Numbered from the stretch's first letter, positions 6,420 to 16,333 are shown. The stretch is DNA of 63,117 bases from an uncultured Oscillospiraceae bacterium (GCA_934645175.1 CAKUDE010000010.1:1-63117); one strand, 5' to 3'. Notes: a model not told the origin generated them from the letters alone. A program made the numbers and translations.

Positions 6420-8120
6420 TCAGGCACGGATATGCAGCAGCTTCGCCAGCTTTTCGCCCTTCGGCAGCAGCAGGCAGTCCTCGCGCAGAATGACGCGCAG
6501 ACGGATGGCCAATACAGCATAGAGCGCGACCGCAAGAAGGAGTGCTGCGCCGAAGCTGAGCGTCGTGCCCATGCCGAAGTGCCGTAACCCATAATAGCAC
6601 AACCACGCGGCCGCGCCCATCAGAATGGCAGCCAGACCTGCACGGCATAGCGGCGCAAGCAGCTTCGGCGGTTGGCGCAGCAAACGATGTACGGCGATCA
6701 GGTCAAGGATCATAACGACCGTCAGGCACAGGAAGGTGCTGATCGGACCGCCCAGGATCGCAATGTTCGGGTTGCCGACAAGAATATAATTGACGACGAC
6801 CTTCAGAGCGCTGCCGATCAACGTATTGATGACGGGAATGACCATATGGTCATGCGCCTGAAGCGTAGCAATGAGCATGGTTGTGATGCTGCTGACGACT
6901 ACGGTCGGCGCCAGAAGCGCCATAAGAAGCGAAGCAAGCTCCAGCTTTGTGCCGCTGTAGCCGCCGAGAATCGCCATGATCGGCTCGGCCAGAACAAACA
7001 GGCCGACGGCACAGGGCAGGGCAATGAGACTCATCAGCCGCATGGAGGAGTTCTGCACCTTTCGCACACCCGATTCGTCCTTTACCGCGAGATTCGCGGA
7101 GATTGCGGGAATGATCGCAGAGGTGATGCAGGGAATGAAGGCAATAGGGAAGTTGAAGATCGTCTGCGCAAAGTTGTAGATACCCTTGGCCGTGTCTGCG
7201 GCGTGCTGGGAGAGGACGGCGTGCGTCAGCTCCTGTCCCGGCTCCAGTGTGGGCGGGTTCTGACGCGCAATGGCCAACAGCGTCCCGACGATGTTATGTG
7301 CGCCCTCGGGTGTTTGCTCAGCAGCGGAGACGATGCGGCCCATCAACGTAGAGGAGTCGAGCAAATTGATGAGCTGGAGGCTCATCGCGCCGAGCGTAAT
7401 GGGCAGGGCAATGGAGACGAGCTTTTTGGCGGTTGCGCCGAAGCTGTCTGCCTCGCCCGCGAGCGGGTCGCGGCGGCTGCGGTTGCGGCGGTAGCGAACG
7501 GTCAGATAGACCGCAGAGAGCAGAGAGCCGACCGTCACGCCGCCGATGGTTGCGCCGGCGGCCAAGGCGCCGTCCGTTGTGCTGCGGATGACAAGCCATG
7601 CAAAGAGCAAACCGAGGACGAGCTTGCTTGCGGCTTCAATGATCTGGCTGACTGCCGTCGGACGCATATCGCCGTGACCCTGGAAGTAGCCGCGGCAGGC
7701 GGAGGCGATACAGATGAACAACACCGACGGACCGAGCACGAGGATAGCGTAAAAAGCGTTCGGATTATGCATGACGGTGCCTGCCAACCATTTCGGGAAA
7801 AGCACCATCAGGCCGCTGCCGAGCACGCCGACGGAGATATAGGCGACGAGTGCCGTGCGGAAAATGCGCTGCACCTGCCGTGTTCGGCCGAGGGCCTGCG
7901 CCTCGGAGATCATCCGGCTGAGCGCAACGGGAAGCCCCGTGCTGGCGACAACCAGAAGTGCCGAGTAAATGTCATAGGCGGTATTAAAGTAACCGAAGCT
8001 GGCGTCGTCGATCAGGTGCTTGAGCGGAATCTTATAAAGCATTCCGATGACCTTGACCACGATAATGGCGATTGAGAGCGTTGCCGCACCGGTCAGATAG
8101 TTTTGCTTACGCTGCTCCAT
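6420..8120 (-). CDS. SpoVB/MurJ-like oligosaccharide flippase (MOP superfamily)
   Basis: 566-residue polytopic protein with about 14 hydrophobic segments. It opens GAATLSIAIIVVKVIGMLYKIP, which is typical of SpoVB/YtgP-type members of the polysaccharide-transport branch of the MOP superfamily. The likely role is flipping a lipid-linked wall precursor during vegetative growth or cortex formation in sporulation. Its place before HU and RqcP matches spoVB in other Clostridia, which favours SpoVB over a capsule flippase. The ATG directly follows the mtaD stop. Confidence 0.85.
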   Translation of the reverse strand: MEQRKQNYLTGAATLSIAIIVVKVIGMLYKIPLKHLIDDASFGYFNTAYDIYSALLVVASTGLPVALSRMISEAQALGRTRQVQRIFRTALVAYISVGVLGSGLMVLFPKWLAGTVMHNPNAFYAILVLGPSVLFICIASACRGYFQGHGDMRPTAVSQIIEAASKLVLGLLFAWLVIRSTTDGALAAGATIGGVTVGSLLSAVYLTVRYRRNRSRRDPLAGEADSFGATAKKLVSIALPITLGAMSLQLINLLDSSTLMGRIVSAAEQTPEGAHNIVGTLLAIARQNPPTLEPGQELTHAVLSQHAADTAKGIYNFAQTIFNFPIAFIPCITSAIIPAISANLAVKDESGVRKVQNSSMRLMSLIALPCAVGLFVLAEPIMAILGGYSGTKLELASLLMALLAPTVVVSSITTMLIATLQAHDHMVIPVINTLIGSALKVVVNYILVGNPNIAILGGPISTFLCLTVVMILDLIAVHRLLRQPPKLLAPLCRAGLAAILMGAAAWLCYYGLRHFGMGTTLSFGAALLLAVALYAVLAIRLRVILREDCLLLPKGEKLAKLLHIRA

Positions 8121-9437
8121 TTACTTTGCCTCCTGTCGGGAAAAGAGCTTCGGCATGGCGTAGTCCGCCAGCTCACGCACGACGGCATTCAAATCGATGG
8201 TTTTATACTCGCCTGCGGCGTAGAGGATTTTGCCGCGCACCATCGTCATCACAACATCGCTGCCGCGCACGGCATAGGCCAGATGCGACAGGACGTTATG
8301 GCAGGGCATCAAATGCGGCTGCGTGAAATCCAGCAGGATCAGATCGGCGTCCAGGCCCGGCTTTATCATGCCGCACTCGGCCTCGCGGCCCTGGGCGCGT
8401 GCGCCGCAGACCGTCGCCATCATGACTGCCGCCTGTGCGGGCAGCGCCTTGGGGTCGCCCGTGGCTTTGGCGGCAAGCGCGGCGGCCTTTATCTCTTCAA
8501 ACAGGTCGAGGTTGTTGTTGGAGGCGGCGGAGTCCGTGCCGAGGGCAACATTCATGCCCGCGCGGATCATTTCCATCACCTTTGCCCGGCCGCTGCCGAG
8601 CTTGAAATTCGATACCGGGCAGTGGACGGCGGAGATCTTCCGCTTTGCCAGAAGCGCCATATCCTCCGGCTCCAGCCAGACGCAGTGCGCCGCCATGCCG
8701 GGCATATCAAATATGTGGTGACAGTCAAGCACCTGCGCGGGCGTCAGTCCATGCCGCTCCTTGCAGCCCTCGTGCTCCGCCTGCGTTTCGGACAGATGAA
8801 TGTGCATCCGCAGCCCTTCACTCAGGCAGTACTCGCTCAGTGCCTCCCAAAGACGGTAGTCGGAGGTGTATTCGGCATGAACGGAGCCCTCGACGCGGAT
8901 GCGTCCGTTGTCGTAACCATGCCACTTCTCCTTTAGTGCAACCGTTTCCTGACAGCGGCGGTTTGTGTCGAAGCAGAATTCCTCCTCCGGCGAAACGACG
9001 GTGCTGCGCGAGAGGTTGGCCTTGATGCCGCTTTCTGCGACGGCCTGCGCAATTTCGTCGCAGAAGAAATACATATCCGATACGCTCGTTGTGCCGAAGC
9101 GCAGGCACTCGGCCAGACCGAGCAGCGTCGCGGCGCGGACGGTGCGGCCGTCAAGCCGTTCCTCGGCGGGGAAAATCCAGTCGTTGAGCCAGTCGGAGAG
9201 GTTCAGATCATCCGCATAGCCGCGCATGGGCGTCATGGCCAGATGGGTGTGGCAGTTAATCAGGCCGGGCATGAGCACCATGCCCTCGCCGTTGATAATC
9301 TGCTGCGGCCGTTCCTCCGGCGCGGTTTGCGAAAGGTAGCTGATCTTTCCGTCCGTCACGCCGACAAAGGCGGAGAACAGCACGCGCAGCTCCTCGTCCA
9401 TCGTCACGACGGTGACATTTGAAAACAGGGTATCCAT
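8121..9437 (-). CDS. mtaD: Amidohydrolase, MTA/SAH deaminase family
   Basis: 438-residue metal-dependent deaminase of the 5-methylthioadenosine/S-adenosylhomocysteine deaminase type. Metal ligands are visible in NCHTHLAMTP (His63, His65), the HIHLSETQAEHE segment and GTDSAASNNNLD. Members deaminate MTA, SAH or adenosine, linking to methyl-cycle salvage. Start choice: an ATG at 9452 overlaps the hemZ stop, but GGAGGA lies just before the ATG at 9437 and MDTLFSNVTVV matches the family opening. The exact substrate cannot be read from sequence. Confidence 0.85.
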   Translation of the reverse strand: MDTLFSNVTVVTMDEELRVLFSAFVGVTDGKISYLSQTAPEERPQQIINGEGMVLMPGLINCHTHLAMTPMRGYADDLNLSDWLNDWIFPAEERLDGRTVRAATLLGLAECLRFGTTSVSDMYFFCDEIAQAVAESGIKANLSRSTVVSPEEEFCFDTNRRCQETVALKEKWHGYDNGRIRVEGSVHAEYTSDYRLWEALSEYCLSEGLRMHIHLSETQAEHEGCKERHGLTPAQVLDCHHIFDMPGMAAHCVWLEPEDMALLAKRKISAVHCPVSNFKLGSGRAKVMEMIRAGMNVALGTDSAASNNNLDLFEEIKAAALAAKATGDPKALPAQAAVMMATVCGARAQGREAECGMIKPGLDADLILLDFTQPHLMPCHNVLSHLAYAVRGSDVVMTMVRGKILYAAGEYKTIDLNAVVRELADYAMPKLFSRQEAK

Positions 9438-9448
9438 AATTCCTCCGA

Positions 9449-10882
9449 TCATTTTCCGCGCAGCAGCGCAAAGGCTTCGTCCTTGCGTAGAAGCACATCG
9501 TCGATGCGATCGATATACTGCTGCGGGAATTTGGGATTGTGCAGTCGGACGAGCGAACCGTCCGGCAAATTGATTTTGGTCATACCGCCGCCGCCGAGGG
9601 AGACGATGCTGTGCAGCTCCTCCATCATGTAGACGTTATACAGGCAGGCGGTGCCGGGTCTACACCAGCCGACATTTTCAAAGCTGCCGGACATGTATTT
9701 CTGGCGGTAAAGGTAGTAGGGCGCATAGCCGGCCGCGCGCAGCATTTCCTCCGCACCGGACAGCATTTGCCGCACCTGCGCCGCGTCGGGAAGCCCCGTG
9801 CGGGCGAAGAACAGATCCGCGCCCTTTTTGAGCGCCAGCGTATGGACGGTAACGTTTTCCGGCCCGAGCTCGAGTACCTGTTGCAGCGAATGGAGGAACG
9901 ATGCCTCCGTATCGCCGGGCAGACCGGCGATGAGATCCATGTTGATCTCGTCAAAGCCTGCCGCCCGGGCCTGCCGGAAAGCCGCCACGGTCTGTGCGGC
10001 GCTGTGTTTGCGGCCGACGGCAGCCAGAACGGCGTCGTTCATGGTCTGCGGGTTGATGCTCATGCGCGTTGCTCCGCCGGCGCGGATGACGCGCAGCTTT
10101 TCCTCGTCCAGCGTATCCGGCCGACCGCCCTCCACGGTATATTCTATCAGCGAGGAGCGGTCAAAATGCGTGAAAATCGCGTCCTGAAGGCGCTTGAATT
10201 GCTCCGACGAGAGCACGGTAGGTGTTCCGCCGCCGATGTAGAGCGTGCGCAGCGTCTTTCCGCTGTCGCGCAGCAGACGGGCAGTGTGCACCAGCTCGCG
10301 CTCCAGCGCGTCGAGATAGAGCGGCAGCAGCGCCGCCGTTTTTTCCACGCTTGCACTGACGAAGCTGCAATAGGCACAGCGCGTCGGACAGAAGGGAATA
10401 CCGATGTAGAGGGAAATATCCGTGTCACGCAGACGACGTACCGCTTCCACAGTCTGCTCGGCGCATTCGACGCACAGACGCGCCCGCTCGGGGCGCACAT
10501 GGTAGCGCTCCTGCATCAGTCGGAATGCCTGTGCCGGGCTTTCGTCTGCCAGAAGCGCGCGGGTGGCCAGCTTCGTCGGCCGAACACCGGACAGGCTGCC
10601 CCATTCCGGCGGCTCGCGAAGCTGCACGGCGGCTTCGTAGTAGGTGTTTTGCAGCAGACGCCGCAGAGCGGAAGCATCCTGTGCCTCCTGCACGCGCAAA
10701 CGGCGGCAGGCGTGGGCACTGCGGCCGTTCAGGTCGATCTTCACCGTTGCGGTCAGCCATGTACCGCCGCGGAAGAGCGAACAGGCTGCGCCGCCGTCTT
10801 CATCCGGTACATCCGGAAACAGTGCAAGCTGAAGCTGCTCGACGGCGTAGCGTTCGTCGTGGCCGCGCAGTTCGAGCCTCAT
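9449..10882 (-). CDS. hemZ: Coproporphyrinogen dehydrogenase HemZ-like radical SAM protein
   Basis: 477-residue radical SAM enzyme. The cluster motif CxxxCxxC is Cys165-Cys169-Cys172 in GIPFCPTRCAYCSF, followed by the GGGTPT turn. The roughly 150-residue N-terminal extension before the radical SAM core is typical of HemZ and not of HemN or HemW. HemZ was named as an oxygen-independent coproporphyrinogen oxidase, but many heme-less Clostridia carry it, so its true substrate is uncertain. It overlaps the MBL gene by four bases (ATGA). Confidence 0.88.
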   Translation of the reverse strand: MRLELRGHDERYAVEQLQLALFPDVPDEDGGAACSLFRGGTWLTATVKIDLNGRSAHACRRLRVQEAQDASALRRLLQNTYYEAAVQLREPPEWGSLSGVRPTKLATRALLADESPAQAFRLMQERYHVRPERARLCVECAEQTVEAVRRLRDTDISLYIGIPFCPTRCAYCSFVSASVEKTAALLPLYLDALERELVHTARLLRDSGKTLRTLYIGGGTPTVLSSEQFKRLQDAIFTHFDRSSLIEYTVEGGRPDTLDEEKLRVIRAGGATRMSINPQTMNDAVLAAVGRKHSAAQTVAAFRQARAAGFDEINMDLIAGLPGDTEASFLHSLQQVLELGPENVTVHTLALKKGADLFFARTGLPDAAQVRQMLSGAEEMLRAAGYAPYYLYRQKYMSGSFENVGWCRPGTACLYNVYMMEELHSIVSLGGGGMTKINLPDGSLVRLHNPKFPQQYIDRIDDVLLRKDEAFALLRGK

Positions 10883-11472
10883 TGCAGCGCCTCCCGAAGA
10901 TAGGGATTGCTCTCGCGCTCACGGTCAAGTGTGGTGGCGCGGCCGTGGCCGGGCAGGACGGTCAGATTTTCCGGGATCCGGCCGAGCCTGCGCAGGCTTT
11001 GCCGCATTTGCGCCTCGCTGCCGCCGGCCAGGTCGGTCCGGCCGCAGGCACCGGCAAAGAGTGTATCTCCGGCAAAGAGCGTGTTTTCGCAGCGCAGACA
11101 GACCGACCCCGGTGTGTGGCCCGGCGTTTCGAGTACCGTAAAGTGCAGCGCGCCGAAATCGAGCGTGTCGCCCTCAGCGTAGGTGTCGGTGTAGCGAAGC
11201 GCGCCTGCAGTCATATAGGCGGGCAGATCGACGTCGTTTTCGTGGATATAAACGGGGCAGCGTGCCGCCTGCATCAGCCCGGCGGTTGCACCCACATGGT
11301 CAAAGTGCCCATGGGTCAGCAGCACGGCCAGCAGCCGTCTGCCGGTCAGCCGTGACAAAATCCGCTCGGGCGATTCGGCGGGGTCGATGACGACGGCGTT
11401 GCCGTCTCCGTCCGTGACGAGGTAGCAGTTGGTCATCAGGTCGCCCAGAACAAGCGTTTCAACGTTCATCAT
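10879..11472 (-). CDS. MBL-fold metallo-hydrolase (glyoxalase II-like)
   Basis: 197-residue metallo-beta-lactamase-fold hydrolase with the zinc motif LTHGHFDHVG (His54, His56, Asp58, His59) and further ligands in ETPGHTPGS and LFAGDTLF. Small proteins of this type hydrolyse thioesters or similar substrates; in Clostridia this gene is a regular neighbour of dtd and hemZ, but its substrate is unknown. Its ATG overlaps the dtd stop by four bases, and its stop overlaps the hemZ start by four. Confidence 0.88.
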   Translation of the reverse strand: MMNVETLVLGDLMTNCYLVTDGDGNAVVIDPAESPERILSRLTGRRLLAVLLTHGHFDHVGATAGLMQAARCPVYIHENDVDLPAYMTAGALRYTDTYAEGDTLDFGALHFTVLETPGHTPGSVCLRCENTLFAGDTLFAGACGRTDLAGGSEAQMRQSLRRLGRIPENLTVLPGHGRATTLDRERESNPYLREALQ

Positions 11473-11918
11473 TTCAGATCCTTTGTATCAATTGTGAGAG
11501 TTACCGGGCCGTCGTTGCAGGATTCCACCTGCATGTCCGCGCCGAAGCGTCCATGCTGCGGCTCGAAGCCGCGGCTGCGGCACTCCTGCAGGAACTGCTC
11601 ATACAGCGGGACGGCAAGCTCCGGTTTTGCCGCGCCGATAAAGCTCGGACGGCGGCCGTGGGAGCAGTCGGCATACAGCGTGAACTGACTGACGACCAGC
11701 ACCTGCCCGTCAACGTCGGTAAGCGAACGATTCATTTTTCCCGCATCGTCCTCAAACACACGCAACCCCAGAATTTTATCGGCCAGCTTTGCACACAGCA
11801 CGGGCGTATCGTCCGGGCCGACGCCCAGCAGGATCAGAAAGCCCCGGCCGATTTGTCCGACGGTTTCGCCGTCAATGCGTACGCAGGCGTTTGTGACCCT
11901 TGTGACTACGGCGCGCAT
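11469..11918 (-). CDS. dtd: D-aminoacyl-tRNA deacylase
   Basis: 149 residues. Removes D-amino acids and mischarged glycine from tRNA. The SQFTLYAD motif is near residue 77 and the NDGPVTL motif (the Gly-Pro motif that gates substrate chirality) near 135. The start ATG overlaps the rel stop as TAATG, a coupling arrangement. The open frame runs much further upstream inside rel, but the family opening MRAVVTRVTNA fixes the start. Confidence 0.96.
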   Translation of the reverse strand: MRAVVTRVTNACVRIDGETVGQIGRGFLILLGVGPDDTPVLCAKLADKILGLRVFEDDAGKMNRSLTDVDGQVLVVSQFTLYADCSHGRRPSFIGAAKPELAVPLYEQFLQECRSRGFEPQHGRFGADMQVESCNDGPVTLTIDTKDLK

Positions 11919-14089
11919 TAGTTCTGCCCCCTTCGCACATCGAGTACGCCGGGAATGCTGCGCACCCGGCTGCGAATGGACTCCAGCTCGGAGACGTTTC
12001 TCACCTCGAAGGTCGCTACGGTGCGCGCCTTGCCGTCCGTTTTGCCCTTGGCGGAGATCTCGCTGATCTTGACCTTGGCGGCGGTCAGCGCGGTGGCGAT
12101 GTCGATCCAGATGCCCTCGCGGTCGTCCGAATCGATTTCCAGCGTGGTGGAGAAGGGCTTGTCCTCGTCGGCGTTCCACCAGACGTTCACCCAGCGAGCC
12201 GAGCGATTCGGCTCCAGTGCGGCGGCGGCATTGCGGCAGTCGCGTCGGTGAATGGAGACACCGTAGCCCTTGGTGATGAAGCCCACGATGTCGTCGCCCG
12301 GCACGGGTGTGCAGCAGCGGGAGAACTTGATCATACACGAATCAATTCCCTCGACGCTTACGCCGTTTGCCTGATGGCGGCCGGGTTTGACGGCCGGGAT
12401 CTCCGGCCGTGCCGCCTCGCGGCTCTGGCGCGTGGCGCGCGTCAGCTCGTCGCGGATGCGGCCGAAGGCCTTTGCGGCTGTCAGACCGCCGTAGCCGATG
12501 GCGGCGTACATATCGTCCAGACAGTCAAACGACAGCTTTTTCAGCAGCGTCGGCAGCAGCTCCGGATCCATTACGGCGGCAAGACCGATGCCGTTGCGCC
12601 GCAGCTCGGCCTCAAAGCTTGCCTTGCCGTGCGCGACATTTTCCTCGCGCTTTTCCTTTTTGAACCACTGCTTGATCTTTGTACGCGCCTGATTGGAATT
12701 GCAGATATTCAGCCAGTCGCGGCTTGGACCTTTGGCAGTCTTGGAGGTGAGAATTTCGACAATATCGCCGTTGGCCAGCGTCTGGTCAAAGGATGCGATG
12801 CGGTTGTTGACCTTTGCGCCGACCATTGCGTTGCCCACGCCGGAGTGAATGGCGTAGGCGAAGTCGATCGGCGTTGAACCGGCGGGCAGGCTCATGACCT
12901 TGCCCTTGGGCGTGAAGACAAAGACTTCATCGTCGAACATATCGATTTTCAGCGAGTGGATATAATCCTCGGCATCCGTTTCCTCCTGCTGGCTTTCCAG
13001 CAGGCGGCGCACCCATTCAAACTCTTTTTCGTCGCCGCCGGCGACGCCCTGCTTGTATTTCCAGTGTGCGGCGATGCCGTATTCCGCCGTTTCATGCATC
13101 TCCCATGTGCGAATCTGCACCTCAAAGGGGATGCCCTGCTTGCCGATAACGGTGGTGTGCAGGCTTTGGTACATATTTGGCTTCGGCGTGGAGATATAGT
13201 CCTTGAAGCGCCCCGGCACGAGGTTGAACAGGTCGTGAATGTGGCCGAGGACGTTATAGCAGTCCGGAATGGAATCGACGATCACGCGGAAGGCATAGAG
13301 GTCGAACAGCTCGTCGATGCTTTTGCCCTGCGCGCGCATTTTGCGGTAGATGGAGTAGACATGCTTGACGCGGCCGTAGATCGTGCCGTGGATCCCTACG
13401 GAGCTCAGGCGAGTGGTGATGGCGCTCTGAATGGTCTGCATGAACTCGTCGGCCTTTTGCTTCTGTGCGTCGAGATAGGACATGATCTCCTCGTAACCCG
13501 CCGGATCAAGGTATTTGAGGCTGGTGTCCTCCAGCTCCCATTTGATCTTCTGCATACCCAGACGGTGCGCCAACGGTGCGTAGATGTCCATTGTTTCGCG
13601 GGATTTGGAAATCTGCTTGGCGGGCGTTTGGTATTGCAGTGTCCGGGTATTATGCAGCCGGTCACAGATTTTGATAAGTACCACGCGGATGTCCTTGCTC
13701 ATGGCCATGAACATCTTGCGCAGATTTTCCATCTGCTGCTGTTCCTGCGTGGAAAACTCCACGCGCGTCAGCTTGGTTACGCCTTCGACCAGACCGGCAA
13801 CGGTCGGGTTGAAGCTGTGGGCAATTTCGTCATAGGTCGAGTCGGTATCCTCAATACAGTCGTGCAGCAGTGCGCCGAGAATGGCATCGGTATCCAGACC
13901 GATTTCTGCGACGATCTCCGCAACGGCCAGAGGATGGATAATATAGGGCGAGCCGTCCTTGCGCTTCTGATTGGCGTGCTTTGCCTGTGCATAGAGCACG
14001 GCGCGGTCAATCTGTACGCGATCCGCCGTGGGGCAGTAGCGCGCAATGGCACGCATCAGGCTGTCATAATGCTCCTGAAAGGTCTCCAT
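11918..14089 (-). CDS. rel: Bifunctional (p)ppGpp synthetase/hydrolase
   Basis: 723-residue long RSH protein controlling the stringent response. Domains in order: HD hydrolase with His52 and His76-Asp77 intact; synthetase with the DYISTPKPNMYQSLHT segment and EVQIRT; TGS (FVFTPKGKVMSLPAGST); C-terminal conserved cysteines (CCTPVPGD); and ACT. Both catalytic halves look functional. The start is METFQEHYD; GGAAGG lies upstream and the ATG is one base from the recJ stop. The apt gene that often separates recJ and rel in Clostridia is missing. Confidence 0.96.
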   Translation of the reverse strand: METFQEHYDSLMRAIARYCPTADRVQIDRAVLYAQAKHANQKRKDGSPYIIHPLAVAEIVAEIGLDTDAILGALLHDCIEDTDSTYDEIAHSFNPTVAGLVEGVTKLTRVEFSTQEQQQMENLRKMFMAMSKDIRVVLIKICDRLHNTRTLQYQTPAKQISKSRETMDIYAPLAHRLGMQKIKWELEDTSLKYLDPAGYEEIMSYLDAQKQKADEFMQTIQSAITTRLSSVGIHGTIYGRVKHVYSIYRKMRAQGKSIDELFDLYAFRVIVDSIPDCYNVLGHIHDLFNLVPGRFKDYISTPKPNMYQSLHTTVIGKQGIPFEVQIRTWEMHETAEYGIAAHWKYKQGVAGGDEKEFEWVRRLLESQQEETDAEDYIHSLKIDMFDDEVFVFTPKGKVMSLPAGSTPIDFAYAIHSGVGNAMVGAKVNNRIASFDQTLANGDIVEILTSKTAKGPSRDWLNICNSNQARTKIKQWFKKEKREENVAHGKASFEAELRRNGIGLAAVMDPELLPTLLKKLSFDCLDDMYAAIGYGGLTAAKAFGRIRDELTRATRQSREAARPEIPAVKPGRHQANGVSVEGIDSCMIKFSRCCTPVPGDDIVGFITKGYGVSIHRRDCRNAAAALEPNRSARWVNVWWNADEDKPFSTTLEIDSDDREGIWIDIATALTAAKVKISEISAKGKTDGKARTVATFEVRNVSELESIRSRVRSIPGVLDVRRGQN

Positions 14090-14090
14090 A

Positions 14091-16133
14091 TCATTCCTTC
14101 CTTCCGAGCCGCCGCAGGCGGCGATATAGCTCGCTGTTTTCCAGCGGATTGCGCGGAGCGTCGCGTACGACACGCAGCTCAATGCTGTTCTTTTCGCGGT
14201 GCAGTTTTACAAAGCCCAGCTCCGCGAGAATGTCCAGACAGGCCAGCGTGCGGCGAATGCTGTGGCGTCCGTGAGAGAAAGCCGCGGCACGGCAGCACAG
14301 CGCTTCGTCTCCGCAACGTAGAACGGCGCCGTCCGGCGCTGCGGTCAGAAGGTACTGCCAGACGGCGGCGACGTCTTCGCGCTCCGGTGCGAGCGCCGCC
14401 CCGTCGCAGGGCAGAAGCTCCGCACGATCCAGGAAACGGCCGTAAAGCTCTGCGCCGGTGACGCGGCGCAGATCGATCAGGTTGAGCTGCACCGTGCGCA
14501 GTCCGCGGAATTCATTGATCTGCGCGTAAAATGCCACGTCGAGCAGCTCGCCCGGCGCAAGCACGTCGGCGAGCGATCCGGCCGAGAAAAAGATGGCGCC
14601 GAACCCATGCCCGTCGCGGCTGCGCAGCTTCAGCCGCAGATGGCGCCCGTTTCCGACGGCGCCGCAGCTTTCGACCGTTGTTTCGCGCAGGCAGAAAACG
14701 GGGCGCGGGCAGCCTGCGCCGCAAGGTTCCAGCTCCGTCAGGGCATCCACGTTTTTGCTTGTCAGTAGCGCGGCGGGCAGCTCGCAGTCCACGCGCAGTG
14801 CGCTTTGCCGTGCGCCGGAGGCGGCGTATGCACGCACGGCGTCGCACATTTTCTCTCGAAATTCGTCGATTTTGTCCCGCGCGATGGTAAATCCGGCGGC
14901 AAGCTCATGGCCGCCGTAGCCCTCAAGCAGCGCCTCGTTGTCGCGCAGGGCGGCAAAGAGATTGAAGCCGCCGTAGGAACGCGACGAGGCTTTGCCTCGG
15001 TCGCCGGACAGAGAAATCAGAAAGGTCGGACGGCAGAACTCCTCGCTCAGGCGCGATGCGACGATACCCACGACGCCCTGATGCCATTGCTCGCCGGCCA
15101 ATACGATGGCCTCGCCGGGCGGCATGGCATGGAGCTGCGCGACCGCTTCGCGGTAGATCCTCAGCTCCGTCTCCTGCCGCTCGCGGTTCAGCTCGCAGAG
15201 CGTTTCCGCAAGCTGTTTTGCCTGCTTCGGGTCGCGGCTGAGCAGAAGCTGTACGGCAAGCTCCGCATGCTCCATACGTCCGGCGGCGTTGATGCGCGGC
15301 GCAAGGATATAGCCGACGGCGGTGGCGGTGACGGGCTGCTCCGTGCAGCCGCCGGCCTCCAGCAGCGCGCGCAGTCCCGGTCGGCAGGCCGACTGCATCC
15401 GCGAAAGCCCCAGCGTGACCAGATGCCGGTTTTCTCCGCACAGCGGCATGACGTCGGCGATGGTGCCCATGCAGACGAGCGTGCAGTAGCGCAGCGCGAG
15501 CTGCTCCTGCTCGCCCTCCAGGGCGGCGGCCAGCTTGAAGGCTACGCCGACGCCGGAGAGATCCCGGTGCGGATAACCGCAATCGGGACGATGAGGATCG
15601 ACGACAGCGTCGGCTTCCGGCAGCTCGTCCTTGCATTCGTGATGGTCGGTGATGACCAGACGTACTCCCAATTCACGGCAGAGCCGGGCCTCCTCCACGG
15701 CGGTAATGCCGCAGTCAACGGTGACGATCAGCCCCACGCCCTGCTGCGCCAGCATACGCACGGCGCTTTCGTTCAGCCCGTAACCCTCCTCAAGGCGGCC
15801 GGGAATATGAAAGGTCACATCCGCTCCGAGCGATTGCAGATAGTCCACCAGAAGACAGGTAGCGGTGATGCCGTCGACGTCGTAGTCGCCGAAAACGGCA
15901 ATGCGCGTGTGCTCGGCGAGCGCCTCACGCAGCGTCCGGACCGCGCGGTCCATATCTTTCATCAGAAAAGGGTCAAAAAGCGGCGTATTTCGATCGAGCA
16001 GCGTCTGCGCCTGTGCGGCGGAAAGTCCGCGCCCGCTCAGCGCATAGGCGGTCAGCGGGGAAAAACCCGCTTCACGCAGCGCCCGTACCTGCCCTGCGTC
16101 CGGCAGAGCAATGTTCCAGATTCCGTATTTCAC
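14091..16133 (-). CDS. recJ: Single-stranded-DNA-specific exonuclease RecJ
   Basis: 680 residues with the DHH-family metal motifs FGDYDVDG (83-87 core), VTVDCGI and ITDHHE, and the DHHA1 motif GYGGHELAAGF. A 5'-3' exonuclease in recombination and mismatch/base-excision repair. I place the start at the GTG giving VKYGIWNIALPD, which fits the family opening and has GGGA about 11 bases upstream. An ATG at 16169 would sit on the predicted transcription start, and an ATG at 16145 has no good site. First gene of a string reaching to rqcP. Confidence 0.92.
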   Translation of the reverse strand: MKYGIWNIALPDAGQVRALREAGFSPLTAYALSGRGLSAAQAQTLLDRNTPLFDPFLMKDMDRAVRTLREALAEHTRIAVFGDYDVDGITATCLLVDYLQSLGADVTFHIPGRLEEGYGLNESAVRMLAQQGVGLIVTVDCGITAVEEARLCRELGVRLVITDHHECKDELPEADAVVDPHRPDCGYPHRDLSGVGVAFKLAAALEGEQEQLALRYCTLVCMGTIADVMPLCGENRHLVTLGLSRMQSACRPGLRALLEAGGCTEQPVTATAVGYILAPRINAAGRMEHAELAVQLLLSRDPKQAKQLAETLCELNRERQETELRIYREAVAQLHAMPPGEAIVLAGEQWHQGVVGIVASRLSEEFCRPTFLISLSGDRGKASSRSYGGFNLFAALRDNEALLEGYGGHELAAGFTIARDKIDEFREKMCDAVRAYAASGARQSALRVDCELPAALLTSKNVDALTELEPCGAGCPRPVFCLRETTVESCGAVGNGRHLRLKLRSRDGHGFGAIFFSAGSLADVLAPGELLDVAFYAQINEFRGLRTVQLNLIDLRRVTGAELYGRFLDRAELLPCDGAALAPEREDVAAVWQYLLTAAPDGAVLRCGDEALCCRAAAFSHGRHSIRRTLACLDILAELGFVKLHREKNSIELRVVRDAPRNPLENSELYRRLRRLGRKE

Positions 16134-16171
16134 GCAGATACACATCCCAAGAAGATTTCTTTCCAGCATCC

Positions 16172-16200
16172 ATTATAGCAAAAATATCGCCAAAGCACAA
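16172..16200 (-). promoter_or_regulatory. Promoter of the recJ-rel operon
   Basis: TATAAT at 16172-16177 (minus strand), 17-base spacer, TTGTGC at 16195-16200. The predicted start of transcription lies at or just before the first possible ATG of recJ, which supports a downstream translation start. Confidence 0.75.
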
Positions 16201-16288
16201 TAGAGACGGCGTAAAAAGCGAAAAATGCCTCGCGGGTATAAACGTGGCGTATGGGCGTAAACTTTTTATGAATTCTGCGGGAGACTGC

Positions 16289-16316
16289 TTGAATAATTCG
16301 TGCAAAAACATATAAT
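16289..16316 (+). promoter_or_regulatory. Promoter of the membrane zinc-ribbon gene
   Basis: TTGAAT at 16289-16294, 16-base spacer, TATAAT at 16311-16316. The expected start of transcription (about 16323) leaves a leader of only about ten bases before the ATG at 16334. Confidence 0.65.
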
Positions 16317-16333
16317 TATCAACGGTGATTTGT

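Noticed and set aside
6672..8075. A 467-codon plus-strand open frame over the flippase gene
   Set aside because: Low-complexity Arg/Asp/Gln-rich translation antisense to a clear membrane protein; no start signal.
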